DNA from: Gammaproteobacteria bacterium
Lineage (GTDB): Bacteria; Pseudomonadota; Gammaproteobacteria; Enterobacterales; Alteromonadaceae
DNA: 64,000 bases
Direction of reading: 5' to 3'
Assembly: GCA_018222405.1 (NCBI GenBank)
Contig: JAAFAI010000001.1
Location: 124,001-188,000 of the forward strand
Positions within the stretch are counted from its first letter, which is position 1, and every line of letters starts with the position of its first letter. This document shows, in pieces, positions 27,914 through 36,111 of this stretch. Under the pieces are notes generated by a model, which did not search any database, was not told the origin of the DNA, and saw only the letters and a list, made by a program, of their open reading frames with translations. The position numbers were made by a program, and so were the translations under genes.

Positions 27914-28440
27914 GCGACCTCAACATCTTTGAGATATTTAGCCGGGAAACCGCCCACAATGGTGTTCGGCTGAACGTCTTTGGTGACCACCGCGCCAGCC
28001 GCAATGATGGCGCCATCACCAATGGTGACGCCCGCCAGAACGGTTGCGTTGGCGCCTATCCAGACATTTTCCCCAACCGTAATTTTACCCGGTAACAGGT
28101 TACCGCGAGCCTGCGGATCCTGCTCATGGTTGAGTGATGCGAATACCACATTATGACCAACCAGCGTGCCCGAGCCGATATGGATACCGGCCTGATCCTG
28201 AAACTAACAGTCTGGGTTAAGCAAAGTATTCTCGGCAAAGTGCAGGTTTTCTCCACAGTCGGTAAGTTTGCACAGCGTAGCGGTCATTTGTTCAGGTGTG
28301 TTGTACTGATTATTGATTCCGGCAGTAACCTTATATGCATCCTGACTCAGTTTATGCATGAACCTATACATCGGAGCCAGCCAAAACTTTCTCGCCGCGG
28401 TGAAGTGCGGCAGTGACTCGCCAACACCAGGTAATACGGG
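27910..28440 (-). pseudogene. Decayed hexapeptide-repeat O-acetyltransferase
   Basis: The minus strand carries a left-handed beta-helix acetyltransferase of the maltose/galactoside O-acetyltransferase group. The C-terminal part is intact: [42 protein letters not shown]. Reading upstream in the same frame, [21 protein letters not shown] is preceded by an in-frame TAG after NTLLNPDC, then by DCGENLHF and APMYRFMHKLSQDAYKVTAGIN, all family-like. Compared with intact relatives, about 15 residues between the 'TP-E' helix and DCGENLHF are missing (the 'LFPPFYT' part), and no proper start codon is seen before a TAA at 28441. A premature stop plus a deletion make it a pseudogene. Its 3' end overlaps the end of the preceding gene by 4 bp. 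Confidence 0.75.
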
Positions 28441-28530
28441 TTAGCGTGTGAGAAGCCCTTGAGTTATACTACGGCGTTGTTTTTATGCAGCATCAGCTGT
28501 TTTGTAGAGCGGGCGCAAAAGTTGAGCACA

Positions 28531-29325
28531 ATGCGGTTAATTTCCTATTGCATACTCTTACTTCTAGGCAGTGTATTCTCTGCCAGTCGTGCGCTGGCTT
28601 TACCGCCGGCGCAAGAGATTATCTTTGCCATCAATTCGCCCGGCTCACCGCCCTATCTGTATTTTGATGCGCAGAGCCAGTCCTATCAGGGCGTAGTGGT
28701 GGATTTCTTTGCCAGCTTTGCTAAAAAAGCAAATCTGAACGTGACTTACCTCGACTCCAGCCGCGCCCGCAACGAGCTGCTGCTGCGTCAGGGCAAAGCC
28801 GATATGTTCCTCTCGGGTGAAGCATGGCTGGACGACCCCAGTGGTTTTTTATTCAGTAAACCCCTTATACAGCATAATAGTTACCTGTATGCCACTACCG
28901 CGTTTGACGGGCCGTTTGACATCAATAAAAGTGACGGGGAATTGGTGTGTACCCGCTTCGGGTATAAATATCCGGTATTGCAGAAGGCCTTCGACAGTGA
29001 AGCACAATCGCTGATCCGGGTAAATTCAGCCAGTCAGACACTGATGGCGCTTATGCTCACCAAAGGCCGCTGTGACTATGCCATTATGAGTGAGCAAAAC
29101 GCGTTGTCGGTGATGAATAAACGCCAATTCTGCGCAAACGAGTTTTATCAGTCACCGAATATTATCAGCAGTATTTCGCTGGTACTGGTTATCCGCGCGG
29201 GTCGGCAGGATCTGCTACCAATCATTAATGAGTATATGGCTGGCTTTATCCGTAACGGCCACCTTTCCCGCTCCATTAAGCGCCATTCTGGCGACCATAA
29301 ATTCCCTAAACTCACTTGTGACTGA
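28531..29325 (+). CDS. Periplasmic solute-binding protein (SBP_bac_3-like)
   Basis: 264 residues with a signal peptide (MRLISYCILLLLGSVFSASRALA) and a type II binding-protein fold: EIIFAINSPGSPPYLYFD, YQGVVVDFFASFAKKANLNVTYL, LRQGKADMFLSGEAWL, then a second lobe with ALMLTKGRCDYAIMSEQNAL. It resembles the amino-acid-binding family often found as stand-alone proteins in Alteromonadales. No ABC permease or signalling domain is attached or adjacent, so the ligand and partner are unknown. The ATG at 28531 is chosen because it starts the signal peptide; upstream in-frame ATG (28459) adds 24 non-signal residues. Confidence 0.72.
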   Translation: MRLISYCILLLLGSVFSASRALALPPAQEIIFAINSPGSPPYLYFDAQSQSYQGVVVDFFASFAKKANLNVTYLDSSRARNELLLRQGKADMFLSGEAWLDDPSGFLFSKPLIQHNSYLYATTAFDGPFDINKSDGELVCTRFGYKYPVLQKAFDSEAQSLIRVNSASQTLMALMLTKGRCDYAIMSEQNALSVMNKRQFCANEFYQSPNIISSISLVLVIRAGRQDLLPIINEYMAGFIRNGHLSRSIKRHSGDHKFPKLTCD

Positions 29326-29350
29326 CAGGTTGTTTTTTTGCTAAGGCAGC

Positions 29351-29400
29351 TTTGTTAGGAGGCTCCGGATAACGTAAACGTTTCCGGGATGCCAAAAAAA
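29351..29400 (+). repeat. REP-like element 1 (GGAG plus bulged hairpin)
   Basis: Starts TTTGTTAGGAGG and ends GGGATGCCAAAAAAA. The centre folds as CCGGA, bulged T, AACGT, loop AA, ACGTT, TCCGG: an outer and an inner 5-bp stem with a single bulge on the 5' side. A GGAG tetranucleotide before an imperfect hairpin is the hallmark of RAYT-associated REP sequences. The flanks are shared with the copy at 29441. Confidence 0.6.
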
Positions 29401-29440
29401 GTGGGAAGGGATAATTCTAAGGTTTTTATCGGGTAGTCAG

Positions 29441-29490
29441 TTTGTTAAGGAGGTCCCGGTCTTTACGTTGTAAAACCGGGATGCCAAAAA
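29441..29490 (+). repeat. REP-like element 2, same architecture with compensatory changes
   Basis: Starts TTTGTTAAGGAGG and ends GGGATGCCAAAAAA, in the same orientation 90 bases after copy 1. The hairpin is CCCGGT, bulged C, TTTAC, loop GTT, GTAAA, ACCGGG. Both stems differ from copy 1 in sequence yet stay fully paired, which shows that the structure is what is conserved. Confidence 0.6.
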
Positions 29491-29509
29491 ATCTTTAGAT
29501 TTTTTGGCA
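29482..29509 (+). terminator. Perfect 13-bp hairpin upstream of the thermostable-haemolysin operon
   Basis: TGCCAAAAAATCT, spacer TT, AGATTTTTTGGCA form a perfect stem. Its left arm is the 3' flank of REP-like element 2. It has a T-run inside the right arm rather than after it, so it may be a weak bidirectional terminator for the binding-protein gene or part of the repeat unit. It lies 64 bases before the next start codon. Confidence 0.4.
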
Positions 29510-29573
29510 CTTAAGTTTTCCTTAATGTTGACACTTCATACTTACGCTCAACAGTCACCAATGAGACGAAGTT

Positions 29574-30296
29574 ATGTTGAGTTCTATCCAACCTGTTTCA
29601 GAACAATTATCAGCCCTGCGTGTCCCGCGTACAGGCTCGACTGTAGTGCCTGCTGTCGGTCAGTTGACAAGTCACTCTTCAATTCTTGTGGCAACCCAGC
29701 AGAGCACAAAGAGAAAAACCATTGAGAACCATATTGCCAGAGGCTTTAACCAGGCCTATCAGGCACAGATCAACGAGTTTATGCCACTGCTGGTGGCTCT
29801 TGGCCGCAATAAAATAGAAGCGGCTCTTGGTGTTCGATCCGGCAAGCATAAGCTGTTTGTTGAAACCTATTTTGACCAGCCACTGGAGCAGGCTTTGGCA
29901 GAAAAAGGCATTTACTGCCCTCGTCATCGCCTGGCCGAAATTGGCAACCTATATAGCCGTTCTTCCCGCTTCACCATGCCCTTATTACTGCTTACCGCTA
30001 TGGGCTTGTTTCAGCAGCATATATCGGTGCTGGTATTTACCGCCACCAGTCAGCTGCAGCGGATGATGGAGCACGGCGGCCTTAGCCTGCATCATCTGAC
30101 AGACGCCGATGAAGCCCGCTTGGGTGAGCCTAAGCAAAACTGGGGCGCTTATTATCAGACCGCGCCGAAAGTGGTGGCTGCCAGAGTGGCGGATATTATT
30201 CAGTTAACCCTGGATAACCCGAAACTGCGAGCTGGTTATGAGCAGTTTGCCCCCCTGGTTCCTGCATTTTCTGCTGAGTTAGGAGCGCAATTATGA
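29574..30296 (+). CDS. Thermostable haemolysin family protein (T_hemolysin)
   Basis: 240 residues, no signal peptide and no membrane helix. Conserved family segments are FNQAYQAQINEFMPLLVALG (about 61-80), GVRSGKHKLFVETYFDQP, RHRLAEIGNLYSRSSRFTMP (about 116-135) and VLVFTATSQLQRMMEHGGL. The family is named after a Vibrio delta haemolysin, but the pattern 'E-I-G-N-L ... helix ... V-x-F-T-A-T ... L-x-x-M-x-x-x-G' resembles GNAT/LuxI-type acyltransferases, and its place as the first gene before an acyl-AMP ligase fits an acyl-transfer role better than a toxin. That is inference. It overlaps the ligase start by 4 bp. Confidence 0.75.
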   Translation: MLSSIQPVSEQLSALRVPRTGSTVVPAVGQLTSHSSILVATQQSTKRKTIENHIARGFNQAYQAQINEFMPLLVALGRNKIEAALGVRSGKHKLFVETYFDQPLEQALAEKGIYCPRHRLAEIGNLYSRSSRFTMPLLLLTAMGLFQQHISVLVFTATSQLQRMMEHGGLSLHHLTDADEARLGEPKQNWGAYYQTAPKVVAARVADIIQLTLDNPKLRAGYEQFAPLVPAFSAELGAQL

Positions 30297-31738
30297 TGTT
30301 ACAACACTGGCAGCAATGGCCGCATCGAGTTGCTCTGGAATCTCGCAGCGGTAACCTGACTTACGCTGAGCTGAATGAAAGGGTTAACCAAGTGGCTGAT
30401 TGGCTAACAACGCAACCAGCCCAGCGGCTAGCCCTGCTAGCCGAAAACAGTGCCGAATGGATTATTTGCGATCTGGCGTGTCAGCGCGCAAACAAATTAC
30501 TGGTGCCGGTACCGCCCTATTTTTCGACATCGCAGCGGCAGCACCTGCTGGCCGAAGCCGGTATCGAACTCATCATCACCGATCAGCCTGCACTGTTTGA
30601 TGATAGCCATATAAGCTCTTCGCCGTTTAATCTGCTGTATGCATTATTACGCGATAACTCAGAAATACCGGAGATCCCCACCGGCACGGGGAAAGTCACC
30701 TTTACCTCTGGCTCCACCGGTAATCCTAAAGGGGTTTGTCTGAGCAATGTATCGCAAGCCAGGGTTGCTGCGAGCCTGGATGCTGCGCTGAATATGCCGT
30801 ATGTGCGTCATCAGTGTTTATTGCCGCTCGCAACCCTGCTTGAGAATATCGCCGGTGTCTACGCGCCTCTGACCTGTGGTGGCACTGTAGTCGTTTGTGG
30901 CAGTGACGAGCTGGGGTTTTCCGGCGCCCGGCTAACCGACCCGGCGGCCATGTTAAGCGCCATCAGTAAAGCGCAGCCTGAGTCGTTGATTTTGGTGCCT
31001 GAGCTGTTATTCATGCTGGTTACCGCCTGCAGTAATGGCTGGCAACCACCGCAATCATTAAGGTTTATCGCGGTGGGCGGCGCTCATGTGCCGGCTGGTT
31101 TGATAGCCAAAGCACGTGAAGCCGGTTTGCCGGTTTATCAGGGCTATGGCCTGTCTGAATGTGTCTCGGTTAATACCCTGAACCTGCCCGACGCAGACAA
31201 TCCTGACAGTGTGGGACGTTCTCTTGGTCACAACACCCTTACCATAGAAAACGGCGAGTTGGTGGCCAGTGGCACCATTTTCCTCGGTTATCTGAATCAG
31301 CCGCAATCTTTTTATCCCACAGCAGTAAAAACCGGCGATTTGGTTAGCGAAGAAAACGGCTACTACTGTGTGGCCGGGCGCAGGAAAAACCTCATTATCA
31401 CCTCATTAGGACGCAATATTTCGCCTGAATGGGTTGAGAGTCTGCTACTGGCTGGCGGCTTATTCAGCCAGGTACTGGTGGTGGGTGAAGCACGCCCGCA
31501 TTGCGCTGCGCTATTGGTGCCGCGTCATAAAGGCGTCACCGCACAGATGATTGAACAATACCTTACGGCAGTTAATCAACAACTGCCCGACTATGCCCGC
31601 TTACAGGCGTGGCAAACCCTGCCTGAAATTGCAGCCGATGCCGGTTTATTTACCGCCAATGGCAAATTAAAACGGCAACAAGCCGTTACGCATTTTCAGA
31701 CTGTTATCGACAATATGTACGCGCCGGCAGTGGCTTAG
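30293..31738 (+). CDS. AMP-dependent acyl ligase/synthetase (ANL superfamily)
   Basis: 481 residues, somewhat short for an acyl-CoA synthetase. The ATP loop KVTFTSGSTGNPKGVCLS is at about 137-154, the A5 motif YQGYGLSECVSVN at about 282-294, and the hinge region TGDLVSEENGYYCVAGRRKNLII near 350-372. The C-terminal subdomain lacks an obvious canonical catalytic Lys motif: the end reads NGKLKRQQAV, where NGKLKR is the usual form with the catalytic Lys, so adenylation should work. It would activate a fatty or other carboxylic acid. Coupled to the T_hemolysin gene (ATGA overlap) and 16 bp from the diiron-type enzyme. Confidence 0.88.
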   Translation: MMLQHWQQWPHRVALESRSGNLTYAELNERVNQVADWLTTQPAQRLALLAENSAEWIICDLACQRANKLLVPVPPYFSTSQRQHLLAEAGIELIITDQPALFDDSHISSSPFNLLYALLRDNSEIPEIPTGTGKVTFTSGSTGNPKGVCLSNVSQARVAASLDAALNMPYVRHQCLLPLATLLENIAGVYAPLTCGGTVVVCGSDELGFSGARLTDPAAMLSAISKAQPESLILVPELLFMLVTACSNGWQPPQSLRFIAVGGAHVPAGLIAKAREAGLPVYQGYGLSECVSVNTLNLPDADNPDSVGRSLGHNTLTIENGELVASGTIFLGYLNQPQSFYPTAVKTGDLVSEENGYYCVAGRRKNLIITSLGRNISPEWVESLLLAGGLFSQVLVVGEARPHCAALLVPRHKGVTAQMIEQYLTAVNQQLPDYARLQAWQTLPEIAADAGLFTANGKLKRQQAVTHFQTVIDNMYAPAVA

Positions 31739-31754
31739 GCGAGGAGTAATTAGC

Positions 31755-32426
31755 ATGAATTTATATACCCGTTTAGAGCATGAAACCCAGGCAGAGCGAG
31801 CATACTTAACCAGTTCGCCGATTATCCAACAGGTGTTTAGAGGCGATATTTCCCTGGATGATTACACCGCTTTTCTGCGTGAGGCCTACCACCACGTAAA
31901 ACATACCGTACCCTTACTTATGGCTACCGGTGCAGCGTTACCAGAAAGCAAAGAATGGTTGCGAGAAGCGGTAGGTGAATACATTGAGGAAGAAATGGGC
32001 CACCAGGAATGGATCCTCAACGATTTAGCGACCTGCGGGGTGGATAAGGAAACCGTTCGACACGGTCAGCCATCAGCGGCCACCGAACTCATGGTGGCCT
32101 ATGCCTATGATGCAGTGCGTCGTAAAAATCCACTGTGCTTCTTTGGTATGGTGTTCGTGCTGGAAGGTACCAGCATTGCGCTGGCGGATAACGCGGCCGC
32201 CATGATCAGAAAAACCCTGGATTTACCCGGTGGCGCGTTCAGTTATCTGCGCTCCCATGGTTCGCTGGATCAGGAGCATATCGTGTTCTTTCGCGACCTG
32301 ATGAATAAAATTGACGATAAAGCTGAGCAGGATCTGATTATCCATTCAGCCAGAATGTTCTTTCAGCTGTACGCCAATATCTTTCGCACGCTGGCATGCA
32401 AGGATGCGCTTGGGGAGGCAGCCTGA
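31755..32426 (+). CDS. Haem-oxygenase-like (TenA-type) iron-containing redox enzyme
   Basis: 223 residues, all-helical, of the TenA/haem-oxygenase-like superfamily. Candidate diiron ligands are visible: the Glu/His cluster in YIEEEMGHQEWIL (about 78-90), Glu in FVLEGTSIALA (about 136) and DQEHIVFFRDL near 174-184, with AYHHVKHTVPLL at 44-55 closer to the N terminus. These spacings fit the HDO (haem-oxygenase-like diiron oxidase/oxygenase) group rather than thiaminase TenA. Such enzymes cleave or oxidise acyl chains and amino acids (for example UndA). GAGGAG precedes the ATG. Its stop overlaps the SDR start by one base. Confidence 0.8.
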   Translation: MNLYTRLEHETQAERAYLTSSPIIQQVFRGDISLDDYTAFLREAYHHVKHTVPLLMATGAALPESKEWLREAVGEYIEEEMGHQEWILNDLATCGVDKETVRHGQPSAATELMVAYAYDAVRRKNPLCFFGMVFVLEGTSIALADNAAAMIRKTLDLPGGAFSYLRSHGSLDQEHIVFFRDLMNKIDDKAEQDLIIHSARMFFQLYANIFRTLACKDALGEAA

Positions 32427-33235
32427 TGACTATTGAATGGCAACAGCAGGTTTGCCTGATTACCGGCGCTTCAGGCGGTATAGGGGAGGCCATTGCCCGC
32501 AAGCTGGCTGGCCTTGGTGCCTCGCTGATCCTGACAGGCCGTAATGGGGCTAAACTTAGCGAACTGCTTGAGTCATTGCCCGGTCGTCACATGGTCGCCT
32601 GCGCTGATATCACCACAGCCGAAGGTCTGGATAAGGTTGTGGCGGTGTGTCATGAGCACCCGCCCACGATGCTGATAAACAGTGCCGGTATTAATGAAAT
32701 TGGCAATTTCAGTGCTATTCCAATGGCCCGGATTGAAGCGCTGTTAGCCACTAACTTAACGGCGCCCATCGCCCTGATCCAGCGCTTGTTGCCTGTATTG
32801 CAACGTGCAGGCAAAAGTTACGTGGTTAATGTTGGCTCTACCTTTGGCAGTATTGGATTTCCCTGTCATGCGGCCTACTGCGCCGCTAAATTCGGCTTGC
32901 GTGGATTTACTGAATCCCTTATTCGTGAGTATGCGCACAGTTCGGTTAACTTTTATTACCTGGCTCCCAGGGCCACTCAGACTGCGATTAACTCCGACGC
33001 CGTGGTATCGATGAATCAGGCGCTGGGCAATCAGATGGACCCGCCAGAACGCGTCGCTGATGCCTTGGTTGCACAACTTGAAGGCAATAAATCCCGCTGG
33101 TTTATTGGTTTTCCGGAACGACTTTTTGCCCGCATCAATGGGGTGTTTCCCGCTATTGTTGACCGCGCGCTAATTAAGAAACTACCCGTTATCCAACGCT
33201 TTTTGACATCTGTCACAAAGGAGAAACTGTCATGA
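32426..33235 (+). CDS. Short-chain dehydrogenase/reductase of the T_hemolysin operon
   Basis: 269 residues. Cofactor loop TGASGGIGEAIARKL at about 14-28, NSAG near 85, and catalytic Tyr/Lys in AAYCAAKFGLRGF (about 149-161). The C-terminal part (PPERVADALVAQLEGNKSRWFIGFPERLFARINGVFP) resembles SDRs that act on lipid substrates and have an amphipathic tail. The start at 32426 shares a base with the stop of the diiron-type enzyme, and the TPR gene overlaps its end by 4 bp. It likely oxidises or reduces the product made by the ligase and oxidase. Confidence 0.87.
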   Translation: MTIEWQQQVCLITGASGGIGEAIARKLAGLGASLILTGRNGAKLSELLESLPGRHMVACADITTAEGLDKVVAVCHEHPPTMLINSAGINEIGNFSAIPMARIEALLATNLTAPIALIQRLLPVLQRAGKSYVVNVGSTFGSIGFPCHAAYCAAKFGLRGFTESLIREYAHSSVNFYYLAPRATQTAINSDAVVSMNQALGNQMDPPERVADALVAQLEGNKSRWFIGFPERLFARINGVFPAIVDRALIKKLPVIQRFLTSVTKEKLS

Positions 33236-33876
33236 AAACTGTTCGCTATCTGCTAACTTTGCTGGCGGCTGTGTGCCTGCCCCTGACTGCCGCTGAGAGT
33301 ACCCCGGGACTGGTTGATATTCAGTCTGCCTGGGCCAGAATTAACTACGCTGACATCGACAGTGATAAAAAAGCCGATGAGTTTAAATCACTGATCAAGC
33401 AAGCCGAAGCGCTGGTGGAAACCCAGCCTAAACAGCCGGAATATTTAATCTGGCTGGGGATTGTGCAGTCGAGTATTGCCGGTGCAGAAGGTGGCATCGG
33501 CGCACTGAAATACGCCAAGTCCGCCAAGAAGAGCTTTGAGGATGCGTTGTCTATTGATTCCCATGCGCTGCAGGGATCGGCAATGACCAGCCTTGGCGTG
33601 TTGTACCATAAAGTCCCCGGCTGGCCGATTGGCTTTGGCAGCGACAAAAAAGCTGAGCAGCTGTTAAAAAGTGCCCTGCAGGTAAATCCGGATGGTATAG
33701 ACAGCAACTATTTTTACGCTGAATACCTGTACGATGATGGCGAATATGAACAGGCGCTGGCTTATCTGGATAAAGCGTTAAATGCCGCTCCACGACCGGC
33801 ACGCCCTTTGGCTGATGAAGGCCGTCACAAAGATATCGAGGCCTTACGTGTCAAGGTAGAGAAAAAGATCCATTAA
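33232..33876 (+). CDS. Secreted TPR-repeat protein closing the T_hemolysin operon
   Basis: 214 residues with a signal peptide (MKTVRYLLTLLAAVCLPLTAA). The mature part has TPR-like helix pairs: PEYLIWLGIVQSSIAGAEGG, AKKSFEDALSIDSHALQGSA, AEQLLKSALQVNPDGIDSNYF and GEYEQALAYLDKALNAAPRP. It is periplasmic and probably binds a protein partner. AAAGGAGA lies inside the preceding gene, whose stop overlaps this ATG. A terminator follows 51 bp after the stop. Its presence implies that the pathway has an envelope component. Confidence 0.8.
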   Translation: MKTVRYLLTLLAAVCLPLTAAESTPGLVDIQSAWARINYADIDSDKKADEFKSLIKQAEALVETQPKQPEYLIWLGIVQSSIAGAEGGIGALKYAKSAKKSFEDALSIDSHALQGSAMTSLGVLYHKVPGWPIGFGSDKKAEQLLKSALQVNPDGIDSNYFYAEYLYDDGEYEQALAYLDKALNAAPRPARPLADEGRHKDIEALRVKVEKKIH

Positions 33877-33927
33877 ATATTGTAGAGGTTTATTCGTACC
33901 GCCCTGATGGTATGGTAGAAAGCCTTG

Positions 33928-33964
33928 AAGGCCGGATTGTCTTGCCGACACTCCGGCCTTTTGT
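33928..33964 (+). terminator. Intrinsic terminator of the T_hemolysin operon
   Basis: AAGGCCGGA pairs with TCCGGCCTT around a 15-base loop and is followed by TTGT within a T-rich run. It ends the five-gene operon. It lies just before the YoaK-like gene, whose ribosome site comes 7 bases later. Confidence 0.75.
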
Positions 33965-33986
33965 ATTGTTAAGGAGGAATATCACG

Positions 33987-34646
33987 GTGCCAGCCAGGTT
34001 ACCCCATTGGGTCGAAATTGGCGCTTTATTTCTTGCCCTGGTGGCGGGTTACGTTAATGCCATTGGACTGCTGAGTTTTGAGCATCAGTCGGTTTCGCAC
34101 TTATCCGGCACGGCCACATTGCTGGGGGCCGGTTTGTTGGACCGAGGCTGGTTAAGCGCTGTTCATTTGCTGGGCGTGTTAGTCTCGTTTTTAATTGGTG
34201 CCGCGCTTGCCGGCTTGCTACTAAATGCATCTACCCTGAAGCTTGGCCGGCATTATGATACGGCACTGGCGATAGAAGCCGCTTTGTTAATTGGCGCCCA
34301 GCTGTTGCTTAATGAAGGGCTGTTTTATGCCCATTTTCTTGCTTCCGCTGCCTGTGGCTTACAAAACGCCCTAGCCACTCGTTACAGTGGTGCGGTGGTC
34401 AGAACCACTCATCTCACCGGCATTGTTACCGACCTGGGGATCATGCTGGGTGCTAAGTGCCGCGGAGAGCCCATTGATGGGCGCAAATTACAGTTGTTCC
34501 TGTTGATCATTGGCGGCTTTATTGCCGGCGGCACGGGTGGTGCGCTGGCATTCAGCCACAATGACCAGCTGGCGCTGGTGCTGCCAGCTGCTGTTTGCTT
34601 ATTAATGGCGCTGGCTTACCACCGTTTTGTATGGCGTCAGCGCTGA
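33987..34646 (+). CDS. YoaK family (DUF1275) membrane protein
   Basis: 219 residues and six likely helices. GYVNAIGLLSFEHQSVSHLSGT is the family hallmark (the usual form is D/N-A-x-G-F-L ... H-x-S/T-G), and CGLQNALATRYSGAVVRTTHLTG follows near residue 120. Function is unknown. An in-frame ATG at 33912 would place the terminator inside the gene; the GTG at 33987 with AAGGAGG nine bases upstream is much better. It ends overlapping, tail to tail, with the VanZ-like gene. Confidence 0.8.
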   Translation: MPARLPHWVEIGALFLALVAGYVNAIGLLSFEHQSVSHLSGTATLLGAGLLDRGWLSAVHLLGVLVSFLIGAALAGLLLNASTLKLGRHYDTALAIEAALLIGAQLLLNEGLFYAHFLASAACGLQNALATRYSGAVVRTTHLTGIVTDLGIMLGAKCRGEPIDGRKLQLFLLIIGGFIAGGTGGALAFSHNDQLALVLPAAVCLLMALAYHRFVWRQR

Positions 34647-35038
34647 AGGTAGGTTCGCACACCCGTCGATTTCTCCAGCTTTCGTAACACCAGTACAGCC
34701 AGCAGAATACCTACTGCGTCGGCGCTGAGATCGGCAAAGTCAAAGGTACGGGAAGGGATAAAGGCCTGGCTTATTTCCTCGCCAATTACAAACAGCGTAA
34801 CCGCGATGGCACCAAAATACAGCCTGGTGTTGTTTAGTGTCCAGCCGGCAAACTTTGATGCCAGCACGGTTAACAAGGTTAAGGTGCCGAATAAGCCCAC
34901 ATGGCCTAGTTTGTCGCCGTAGGGAATGGCCGCAACAAAGTCAAAAAATACACTGCTATGCCCTGCATTGGCCATATATATAACCCAGACAATAAATAAC
35001 AAAAAAGCGAGGAAAGCTAAGCGGGTTAAATTAGTCAT
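34637..35038 (-). CDS. VanZ-like family membrane protein
   Basis: 133 residues with four likely helices. YGDKLGHVGLFGTLTLL and GEEISQAFIPSRTFDFADLSADAVG are the VanZ-like signature (DK-x-x-H and the 'E...Q-x-F-x-P-x-R-x-x-x-x-x-D-x-x-x-N/D' loop). The family's role is unknown apart from teicoplanin tolerance for VanZ itself. Its start overlaps the end of the small upstream gene by 8 bp. Confidence 0.82.
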   Translation of the reverse strand: MTNLTRLAFLAFLLFIVWVIYMANAGHSSVFFDFVAAIPYGDKLGHVGLFGTLTLLTVLASKFAGWTLNNTRLYFGAIAVTLFVIGEEISQAFIPSRTFDFADLSADAVGILLAVLVLRKLEKSTGVRTYLQR

Positions 35039-35246
35039 TGGATGTGTACCAAACGCTGATAGTAACTACTGCCGGGCGCCAGGAGCCGCCACTCTGCGTT
35101 TGATGGATTTGCGCCACGCGATAATCCGGATTGGCTTTTAACCATAGGTTGACTTCGTCTTCCAGACCGCCATCGGTGACTTCCTGAGTTGCCGTAAATA
35201 ATCTCGGCTTGTAAGCGAGGGTTTTGGTAAAAATTTTGACTTCCAT
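35031..35246 (-). CDS. Small conserved-type protein, function unknown
   Basis: 71 residues, soluble, no signal peptide. The sequence reads like a compact alpha/beta domain (a central helix DGGLEDEVNLWLKANPDYRV, then beta strands with AVVTISVWYTSND). I do not recognise the family. AAGGG before the ATG and overlap with the VanZ-like gene support a real, cotranscribed gene. Confidence 0.6.
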   Translation of the reverse strand: MEVKIFTKTLAYKPRLFTATQEVTDGGLEDEVNLWLKANPDYRVAQIHQTQSGGSWRPAVVTISVWYTSND

Positions 35247-35279
35247 GTGTAGCCCTTCAAAATAGCTAATACAGTGTGA

Positions 35280-36026
35280 TTATAATCCACCGGATGCGTC
35301 GATAAAGCTACCTGTTACAAAGGACGATTTATCCGTTGCCAGCCAGACAATGGCTTCAGCTACCTCTTGTACAGTGCCCGGTCGCTGCAGTGGGATCTTA
35401 GCTTGTAAGCGTTTGACTCTGTCTGGCTCACCACCCGAGGCATGCATCTCGGTATCTATCAGGGCTGGTCGCACCGCATTCACCCGAATCCCTTCGTCAG
35501 CCAGTTCCAGTGCGGCGCCGCGGGTAAAGCTGTCTATGGCACCCTTGGATGCGGCATAATCAGTGTATTCATTGGGGGCCCCTGATTTGGCTGCCGTGGA
35601 GGAGACATTCACAATAGTACCGCCGTTGCCGCCCTCTTTTGTCGACATTCTTGTTGCCGCTGCCTTGGTACACAAGAAACAGGACAGCACGTTTACATTG
35701 AGAATATGACGAAACCGCTCTGCCGAAATGCCGTGCAGGCCGGTTTGTTGCGCCAGGATGCCAGCGTTATTAACCAGTACAGCTAGGGGGCCCAGCGCGT
35801 CGGCCTGGGCAAACAAGGCTTCAACCTGATCTTCCTCAGACACATCGGCCTGCACCGAAATGCACGACACACCCATAGCGCTAATTTCTTGCTTTAATGC
35901 CTCAGTCGGCCCGGCAGAGTACTGATAATTAAGCACTATCGAATAGCCTTTTGCTGCCATCAGCCGCGCTGTTGCGGCGCCTATTCCTCTGCTGCTGCCG
36001 GTAATGACAGCGACCTGATTTAGCAT
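35280..36026 (-). CDS. SDR-family oxidoreductase
   Basis: 248 residues with TGSSRGIGAATARLM (residues 9-23), NNAG (about 88-91), and catalytic Tyr/Lys in TDYAASKGAIDSFT (about 152-165). The C-terminal KSSFVTGSFIDASGGL is typical of the FabG/glucose-dehydrogenase-like group. The substrate is unknown. GAGG lies before the ATG. It is monocistronic, divergent from the membrane protein at 36211. Confidence 0.85.
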   Translation of the reverse strand: MLNQVAVITGSSRGIGAATARLMAAKGYSIVLNYQYSAGPTEALKQEISAMGVSCISVQADVSEEDQVEALFAQADALGPLAVLVNNAGILAQQTGLHGISAERFRHILNVNVLSCFLCTKAAATRMSTKEGGNGGTIVNVSSTAAKSGAPNEYTDYAASKGAIDSFTRGAALELADEGIRVNAVRPALIDTEMHASGGEPDRVKRLQAKIPLQRPGTVQEVAEAIVWLATDKSSFVTGSFIDASGGL

Positions 36027-36111
36027 GGGGTGTGCCTCTTATTGTTCAGTTTACGAAAGCGTTGAGCGATACTGCGGTTAGTGACGAACGAAAGTAATGC
36101 ATTTCTTTATT

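Noticed and set aside
29574..30296. Treating the thermostable-haemolysin protein as a secreted pore-forming toxin.
   Set aside because: It has no signal peptide or membrane segment and sits first in a metabolic-type operon, so the name is kept only as a family label.
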